A program made the translations under genes and the position numbers. Shown piece by piece: positions 58,334-64,000 of a stretch of DNA of 64,000 nucleotides. The stretch comes from Phocaeicola_A sp045647865 (GTDB taxonomy: Bacteria; Bacteroidota; Bacteroidia; Bacteroidales; Bacteroidaceae), in assembly GCA_045647865.1 (NCBI GenBank), contig JAZRMW010000041.1, forward strand, positions 124,001 through 188,000. The letters run 5' to 3'. Every line of letters starts with the position of its first letter. Within the stretch, counting starts at the first letter, position 1. Below the pieces are notes generated by a model, which was not told where the DNA came from, did no database searches, and saw nothing but the letters and a program-made list of their open reading frames with translations.

Positions 58334-58635
58334 GAGCTTATTGTTCTTTTTGTTACCTTTCTTAATTTAAAGGCGCAAAAGTACTGAAAATTTTTGAGAG
58401 AAGGAAGTAAACATACTGAAAATGTGTTAAGAAGATAACTGATTGAACCGACTCTATGATGTAGTACTCTATGCCGAGGTGGTAACAATAGTTTATACTG
58501 TCTATGCGGAAAAAGTTTGTTGGAGATAACAGATTGGCCTGTCCTTTGGTTCATTGTCATACAACGGTTTGAACAATTCCCCCGCTGCGGTGTTTAGCAG
58601 TGAGTAGTGAAACTGACAATAGAATATGATTAATT
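58334..58635. other. 302-base divergent gap between ileS and the RND operon
   Basis: Contains the ileS -7 box at 58376-58383 (minus) and an ileS-side TACTGAAAAT duplication (58382-58391 and 58415-58424). No clear promoter box for the efflux operon and no gene were seen. Confidence 0.5.
58376..58383 (-). promoter_or_regulatory. ileS -7 box TACTTTTG
   Basis: Minus strand TACTTTTG fits TAnnTTTG, 43 bases above the ileS start. Confidence 0.5.
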
Positions 58636-60024
58636 ATGAAGAAAAGTATTGTTTCAGGATGGTGCATTGTAGGCTTCTGTTTGGGCATGTATGCACAGGA
58701 TTTGCAACCCGAAGATGGTGAGGGGATGCCACAACGATGGCCTGCTGACGGAGAATTGTTTGACCAGACTCTGCCCGTCGAAGATGGTTGGTGGAAAAGG
58801 TTTGGTGACTATCAATTGGATTCGCTCATCAGCCTAGCCATGCAGTACAACTTGGATGTTGATGAAGCACTGGCAAGAATTGAGCAGGCACGTTTGGGAG
58901 TCCTCATTACTCAGGGCAACTACCTGCCGTCCATTGCTATTGGTGGCGGATGGACACGCCAGCAATCAAGTGGAAACATTGGAGGCAGTGCCCAATGGAA
59001 TGGGCAATACAATTTGAAGGGGCAGATGACTTGGGAGTTGGATATTTCAGGAAGAATACGCCAGCAGGTGAAAGCCGAGCAAGGAATGTACAGGGCTTCA
59101 GAGGAGGAGTACCGTGGTGTCATGGTATCCTTGTGTGCTCAAGTTGCCATCGCCTACTTGAACCTCAGACAGTTCCAGCAAGAGCAGGAAGTGCTGGAGC
59201 ACAACTGTGAGTCGCAGTTGGCAGTGCTCAAACTGACTGAAGCCCGCTATGCTTCGGGATTGGCCAGTCGCTTGGATGTAGCTCAGGCAAAGCAAGTGTA
59301 CTACAGTACCTTGGCCCAATTACCATCCATGAAAGCGCGTGTCACGAATATGATGAATACGTTGGCTGTACTGATGGGGCAGTATCCTCAAAACCTGATT
59401 CAAGGATTGGAGGCACCCGTAGAATTACCCGATTACATCGAGCCAGTGCAAGTGGGCATTCCGGCAGGGTTGATTCGCCGACGTCCTGATGTAAGGCAGG
59501 CCGAGAGGCAAATTGAGGTGCAGGCGGCACAGCTTGGTGCTGCCAAAAGAGAGTGGTTACCACAGTTCTTCCTCAACGGTTCCATTGGTTATGCCTCCAC
59601 TGAACTGAAGCGGCTTGTACGCTCGGGCAGTGTAGAGTGGGAGATAGCTCCATCAATGAGCTGGACTCTCTTCAACGGGGGACAACGATACCATTCTGTG
59701 CAGCAGAGTCGTGTCCAACTGGACCTTGCTATCACGGCTTTCAACCAAACTGTGCTTCAAGCTATGCAGGAGGTATCGAATACCATGGCAGCCTACAGCT
59801 ACTCCATCGAGCAGATAGTAGCCAATCGTCAGGCTCTCAACCACAGTCGCCAAATGCTCACTCTTTCGCTGGACCTTTACAAACAGGGGCTTACTACTTT
59901 TCAGAGTGTGTTGGATGCTCAGCGGTCGTTGCTGAGTGCTGAAGAGTCATTGGTGCAAGCTCGCGGGGCTTCGCTTACTACCCTTGTGCAGATGTATCAA
60001 GCATTGGGTGGCGGATGGCAGTAA
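58636..60024 (+). CDS. TolC-family outer-membrane efflux protein
   Basis: 462 residues, OprM/NodT type. Signal peptide ends GMYAQ, with no lipobox Cys. Two OEP repeats: residues ~60-250 (LISLAMQYNLDVDEALARIE, LAIAYLNLRQFQQEQEV) and ~280-460 (GLIRRRPDVRQAERQIEVQA, SLDLYKQGLTTFQSVLDAQRS). It forms the outer-membrane channel of the RND pump encoded downstream. First gene of a three-gene operon; the 156-base gap to the adaptor is without features. Confidence 0.92.
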   Translation: MKKSIVSGWCIVGFCLGMYAQDLQPEDGEGMPQRWPADGELFDQTLPVEDGWWKRFGDYQLDSLISLAMQYNLDVDEALARIEQARLGVLITQGNYLPSIAIGGGWTRQQSSGNIGGSAQWNGQYNLKGQMTWELDISGRIRQQVKAEQGMYRASEEEYRGVMVSLCAQVAIAYLNLRQFQQEQEVLEHNCESQLAVLKLTEARYASGLASRLDVAQAKQVYYSTLAQLPSMKARVTNMMNTLAVLMGQYPQNLIQGLEAPVELPDYIEPVQVGIPAGLIRRRPDVRQAERQIEVQAAQLGAAKREWLPQFFLNGSIGYASTELKRLVRSGSVEWEIAPSMSWTLFNGGQRYHSVQQSRVQLDLAITAFNQTVLQAMQEVSNTMAAYSYSIEQIVANRQALNHSRQMLTLSLDLYKQGLTTFQSVLDAQRSLLSAEESLVQARGASLTTLVQMYQALGGGWQ

Positions 60025-60180
60025 GGAGTGCATACATACTGTATCAGCAATACTGTTTGCAATGAAGTGTCTGCGAGTTCAAGTAAGGGGATTATAAGGG
60101 TATCAGATACTCACGCATGTGTATATGATATTGTAGAAAAAGAAAACAATCCATAATATTAACTTAGAAAAATAAGATGT

Positions 60181-61314
60181 ATGAACCAACGAATCTTTCC
60201 CATGTTCCTGCTGACAGGTATCGTCTGTCTGGCCGGATGCAGCAGTCATAATTCCGGTAAGCCGGCCCCATCAGCTACAATACCTGTAGAGGTAGCCCGA
60301 CCTATAGTGAGAGATGTGGTGCTCACACGCCAATATCCCGGATACCTTTCGGCCGATGCTGCTGTGGAGGTGGTCTGTCGGGTGAACGGACAACTTACCC
60401 AAAGCAATGTCAGTGCCGGACAGCGTGTACACCGAGGCGATGTGCTCTATATTATCGACCCCACTCCTTACCGCGATGCTATGCAGCAGGCCGAAGCTGC
60501 TCTCAAAACTGCCGAGGCCGAACTTGCTTATGCACAAAGCAGCTACGAGCGTATGCAGCAGGTCATCAAAAGTGAAGCCGTCAGCGAGATACAACTTCTT
60601 CAGGCTGAAGCCAACGTCAAGAAGGCCGAAGCGGCGATGCACAGCGCCAAAGCCAGTCTGAACACAGCACGTACCAACCTCGGCTATTGTCACATCAAGG
60701 CCCCCATCGATGGGCAAATAACAAAGGGCAACTACAGTGTAGGAGCATATATCCCCGGTGGAGGTACTCCTGCGACCATGGCCACCATCTATAAGGACGA
60801 TTTGATGTATGCCAATTTTAGTGTAGCCGACAATCAATGGCTGCGCCAACTACTAATTGAAGAACTTACGAAACATTCGCCCGATAGTACCTACTATGTC
60901 ACTGTTCGCTTGGGCGAGGGTGGAAAGCTCAAGTGGCAGGCAAGGCTCGACTATCTGTCACCCAACATCTCACTCACCACTGGTACTTTGGACGTGAGAG
61001 CCGAACTTCTGAATCCAAACCATCTGCTGAAGGCTGGCTCCTATGTGAGCATCACCCTGCCCGTAGGTAATCAGAAAGATGCACTGATGGTAAGCGAATC
61101 CAGCATCGGAACCGACCAATTGGGCAAGTACCTCTATATAGTATCTGATTCGGGAGTGGTGCATTACCGCCATATCCTTACGGGCGAACTTATCGACGAC
61201 ACCTTGCGCATTGTCAAGAGCGGTCTCAGGCCTACAGACCGATACGTCACGCAAGCTCTCATGAAAGTGCACGATGGGATGCACGTAACCCCTATACTAA
61301 GGAATCAGCAGTAA
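60181..61314 (+). CDS. RND efflux periplasmic adaptor (membrane fusion protein), lipoprotein
   Basis: 377 residues. Lipobox LAGC with Cys20 anchors it to the membrane. The lipoyl-like domain (VVCRVNGQLTQSNVSAGQRV, HIKAPIDGQITKGNYSVG), the alpha-hairpin (AEAALKTAEAELAYAQSSYERM to AKASLNTARTNLGY) and the beta-barrel domains follow in the order of AcrA/MexA. It bridges the pump and the TolC-like channel. The 271-base gap to the pump gene has no gene. Confidence 0.94.
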   Translation: MNQRIFPMFLLTGIVCLAGCSSHNSGKPAPSATIPVEVARPIVRDVVLTRQYPGYLSADAAVEVVCRVNGQLTQSNVSAGQRVHRGDVLYIIDPTPYRDAMQQAEAALKTAEAELAYAQSSYERMQQVIKSEAVSEIQLLQAEANVKKAEAAMHSAKASLNTARTNLGYCHIKAPIDGQITKGNYSVGAYIPGGGTPATMATIYKDDLMYANFSVADNQWLRQLLIEELTKHSPDSTYYVTVRLGEGGKLKWQARLDYLSPNISLTTGTLDVRAELLNPNHLLKAGSYVSITLPVGNQKDALMVSESSIGTDQLGKYLYIVSDSGVVHYRHILTGELIDDTLRIVKSGLRPTDRYVTQALMKVHDGMHVTPILRNQQ

Positions 61315-61585
61315 TATTCTTTCACGATACACGATAAAGAGAAGTTGTTGATATCGAATAGATGAAGAAACTGAGAGTTCCGATACTGTTGGTCTCACCT
61401 TAATAGACACTATTAGTCTTACTATTGGTAACACTACTAATCTCGGAAGCAGTCTCTACAAGATCTCATCAGCTTCTCTTTCTTCTTTATCCCAATAATA
61501 CTTTCAAGATGAGGGGACAGACAGCCATTTAACACAATGTTACATCTCCTCACTGACTTACTAACTATCTCAAACAAAGACGTAT

Positions 61586-64000
61586 ATGAATTTCTCACGT
61601 TTCTTTATCCATCGGCCAATCTTTGCCACCGTATTGGCACTGCTATTTGTGGTGGCTGGTCTCTTGAGCTTGGGTGTTCTACCCATTGCTCAGTATCCTG
61701 ATATCACACCTCCCACTGTGCAAGTCAGTGCCACCTATCCAGGAGCCAATGCACAGACAGTTGCCCAAACCGTGGGTGTACCCATCGAACAGCAGGTCAA
61801 CGGTGTGGAGGGGATGATGTACATGAGCTCTACCTCCTCCTCTTCTGGTGAATATCGGCTGACAGTCACCTTCGAGGTGGGGACAGACATAGACATGGCT
61901 ACCGTCATGGTACAGAACAGGGTGAATGCGGCTTTGCCTTCCATGCCCGATGCAGTGAAACAGCAAGGGGTGGAGGTAAGAAAGCAATCGACGGACATAC
62001 TGATGTTCCTTACTCTCACTGGTGACTCTCTTTACGATGGTCTCTATCTGGCCAACTATGCGCAGCTGAACATGGCTGATCAACTGGCGCGCGTCTCCGG
62101 TGTGGGAAACGTACAGGTGATGGGCTCGGGGAATTACTCGATGCGTATTTGGCTCGACCCCGAAGCCATGCGTATCCGTGGAATTACTCCACAAGAGATT
62201 TATCAGGCTGTATCCGAGCAAAATATGGAGGTGTCGGCCGGATACGTGGGGCAGGCCACAGGAGTTGGCAGTGACAATGCCTTTCAATATGCCCTCAGTG
62301 TCAGAGGAAGACTAGCTGATGCTGGAGAATTTGGTAACATCATCCTGCGCACTGGTACGGATGGAGCTATCCTTCGCCTTTCAGATGTGGCAAGGGTAGA
62401 AGTAGGTAGCCAGACATACGGCACTGTATCTCGCGTGAACGGACAGCCTACGGCTGCCATCGCCATCTATCAGTTACCCGGAGCCAATGCTTTGGATGTG
62501 GTTCACGATGTAAAGCTCCGCATGGAGGAATTGGCAGCTTCGCTCCCTCCTGGTGTAGCTTATGAAGTGGCACTCGACACCACCGAGGTTGTACGTAGCA
62601 GTATCCACGAGGTGTTGAAGACCTTCATCGAAGCCACCGTGTTGGTGGTGCTGGTTATCTTCCTCTTCCTGCGTAGTTGGCGGGCGGTCATCATTCCTTG
62701 TGTCACCATACCAGTTTCCTTGATAGGCACGTTGGCCGTCATGCATCTATTGGGGTTCTCGTTGAATATGCTTACGCTTTTCGGACTGGTATTAGCCATA
62801 GCCATTGTCGTTGACGATGCCATCGTCGTCACCGAGAATGCAAGCCGTCTGCTCGATTCCGGTCGCTATGCTCATGCCGCTGAAGCTACTGAGGAGGCCA
62901 TGCGAGAGATTACGGGTCCCATTGTGGGAGTCGTGTTGGTAATGCTTGCCGTCTTCATCCCAACGACCTTCATCAGCGGCATCAGTGGCCAACTTTATCG
63001 GCAATTTGCACTCACCATAGCCGCCTCTACAGTCATCAGTGGTATCTGTTCGCTCACTCTCTCGCCAGCTATGTGTGCCCTTTTATTGAAGCGGAGGATT
63101 GGCTCATCTACTAGACATGGGGAAAATCATCCAGCGATTGACAGACAGGAATCTGTAGAATCAGTGGAGTCCTTAACACCTCCACAACCTATGGTCTCAC
63201 CAACCTCTACCGGCCGCCTTCAACGACTCTTTGACCACGCGGTAGGTCTTTTGCTTGTACGTCCTACTTTGGCTGCTGTAACATTTATCGTGATGGCTGT
63301 GGTTGCTTTCACCTTGTATCACCGTTGGCCCTCGACCTTCATTCCCGAGGAGGACGACGGGTACTTCATGGTGTCGGTGCAACTGCCTCCTGCTGCATCA
63401 CTTACCCGTACAGAAGAGGCTTGTTCCAAGGTTGAAGGGCTGCTGGCTTCTTATCCCGAGGTGAAAACCTGTATAAGCATTGCAGGCTTCAACCTGATGG
63501 GAGGCGGCACACAGACCAACGCAGGCACCTTCTTTGTTGTCCTCAAAGATTGGAAGGAACGAAAGGGTAGGGAGCATTCGGCAGCAGCAGTGGTTGAACG
63601 CTTCAACACCGAAGCGTACATAGCAGTACAACAAGCCCAAGTATTTGCCATGATACCACCAGCTATTCCGGGTCTCGGAGCTACGGGCGGCTTACAATTG
63701 GAACTGGAGGACCGTCGCTCGTTGGGCACGGCAGAGATGCAAAAAGCTGTCAATACCTTGATGTCCTCATGGAAAGAGGAACCAGCATTGGCAGGTTTGA
63801 ACAGCATCTTTCAGGCCGATGTACCACGCTACTTCCTGGAGATAGACCGTGACAAGGTCCAACTAATGGGGTTGACGATGAATCAAGTGTTCGAAGCTCT
63901 AGCCTACTACATGGGACAAGCATATGTAAATGATTATATGCAGTTTGGCCGCACGTATCAGGTACTGCTTTCGGCAGGTGAACGGTCGCAACGCAATGCT
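61586..64000 (+). CDS. RND efflux pump, AcrB/MexB family (3' end outside window)
   Basis: 805 codons are visible from ATG 61586; the gene is open to the right edge, and the full protein is expected to have about 1040 residues. TM1 is FATVLALLFVVAGLLSLGVLP, followed by the PN1 porter region (QYPDITPPTVQVSATYPGA). TM2-6 start near residue 345 (VLVVLVIFLFLRSW). The proton-relay aspartate pair is VVDDAIVV near residue 409. The large loop between TM6 and TM7 contains ERGEEDDG-like FIPEEDDGYFMVSVQLPP. It uses the proton gradient to export drugs or other amphiphiles, with the adaptor and TolC-like genes upstream. Substrate unknown. Confidence 0.94.
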   Translation, partial: MNFSRFFIHRPIFATVLALLFVVAGLLSLGVLPIAQYPDITPPTVQVSATYPGANAQTVAQTVGVPIEQQVNGVEGMMYMSSTSSSSGEYRLTVTFEVGTDIDMATVMVQNRVNAALPSMPDAVKQQGVEVRKQSTDILMFLTLTGDSLYDGLYLANYAQLNMADQLARVSGVGNVQVMGSGNYSMRIWLDPEAMRIRGITPQEIYQAVSEQNMEVSAGYVGQATGVGSDNAFQYALSVRGRLADAGEFGNIILRTGTDGAILRLSDVARVEVGSQTYGTVSRVNGQPTAAIAIYQLPGANALDVVHDVKLRMEELAASLPPGVAYEVALDTTEVVRSSIHEVLKTFIEATVLVVLVIFLFLRSWRAVIIPCVTIPVSLIGTLAVMHLLGFSLNMLTLFGLVLAIAIVVDDAIVVTENASRLLDSGRYAHAAEATEEAMREITGPIVGVVLVMLAVFIPTTFISGISGQLYRQFALTIAASTVISGICSLTLSPAMCALLLKRRIGSSTRHGENHPAIDRQESVESVESLTPPQPMVSPTSTGRLQRLFDHAVGLLLVRPTLAAVTFIVMAVVAFTLYHRWPSTFIPEEDDGYFMVSVQLPPAASLTRTEEACSKVEGLLASYPEVKTCISIAGFNLMGGGTQTNAGTFFVVLKDWKERKGREHSAAAVVERFNTEAYIAVQQAQVFAMIPPAIPGLGATGGLQLELEDRRSLGTAEMQKAVNTLMSSWKEEPALAGLNSIFQADVPRYFLEIDRDKVQLMGLTMNQVFEALAYYMGQAYVNDYMQFGRTYQVLLSAGERSQRNA

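Noticed and set aside
61407..61443. Pair of ACACTATTAGTCT-like repeats upstream of the RND pump gene
   Set aside because: Only two diverged copies 24 bases apart; not distinguishable from chance.

Overview
The window reads as a chromosomal segment of a member of the order Bacteroidales (Bacteroides/Prevotella-like). Support comes from the ATP synthase gene order atpD-C-B-E-F-H-A-G, a short epsilon subunit, the block ileS / DksA-like / lspA / DUF4296 lipoprotein, the block parA-parB-DUF5683-lytic transglycosylase-rel, AddAB-type recombination enzymes, and many TAnnTTTG (-7) promoter boxes with no obvious Shine-Dalgarno sequences. No rRNA, tRNA, CRISPR array or complete insertion sequence was seen. 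The genus is inference.

Layout. 1-1748: 3' part of a large surface/MG2-like protein that carries an in-frame palindromic repeat. 1749-1982: a MITE-like inverted-repeat element. 1983-8141: addB and addA. 8289-11774: purT, a MurU-like nucleotidyltransferase and an AmgK-RapZ fusion. 11850-13527: paired half-size chromate transporters and a cupin lipoprotein. 13948-15396: a divergent tryptophanase/tyrosine phenol-lyase homologue. 15821-22827: the complete F-type ATP synthase operon. 23014-27494: cardiolipin synthase and uvrA. 27495-28166: gene-poor stretch with hairpins and short repeats.

28167-42530 is an AT-rich accessory region and the most interesting part. On the minus strand, five abutting or overlapping genes (34294 down to 28519) encode an exported caspase-like protease, an ECF sigma factor, a single-pass TPR membrane protein placed like an anti-sigma factor, a HEPN-type protein with an RNTLVH motif, and an exported TPR-CHAT protease. 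On the plus strand there follow a CxxC protein, a coiled-coil protein, a DUF4407 membrane protein, a VWA/macro-like fusion, a helical protein, a WG-repeat membrane protein, a membrane-anchored TPR protein and a frameshifted small membrane gene. Two sites with the same bipartite element (GTTTACC, 15 bases, CGATAAA) sit upstream of the first two plus-strand genes and look like ECF-type promoters. This suggests a protease-gated sigma circuit with a nearby output operon.

42537-58333 is housekeeping again: lpxB, surE, parA, parB, DUF5683 protein, lytic transglycosylase, rel, an AraC regulator, a thioesterase, a DUF4296 lipoprotein, lspA, a DksA-like protein and ileS. 58636-64000 is an RND efflux operon (TolC-like protein, adaptor, pump) whose pump gene runs off the right edge.

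A second theme is intergenic: many leaders and gaps carry short tandem arrays with fixed unit lengths of 7, 8, 9 or 22 bases and different unit sequences. The two 22-base arrays (after atpG and between parA and parB) share a GGA(A)TGAA core.
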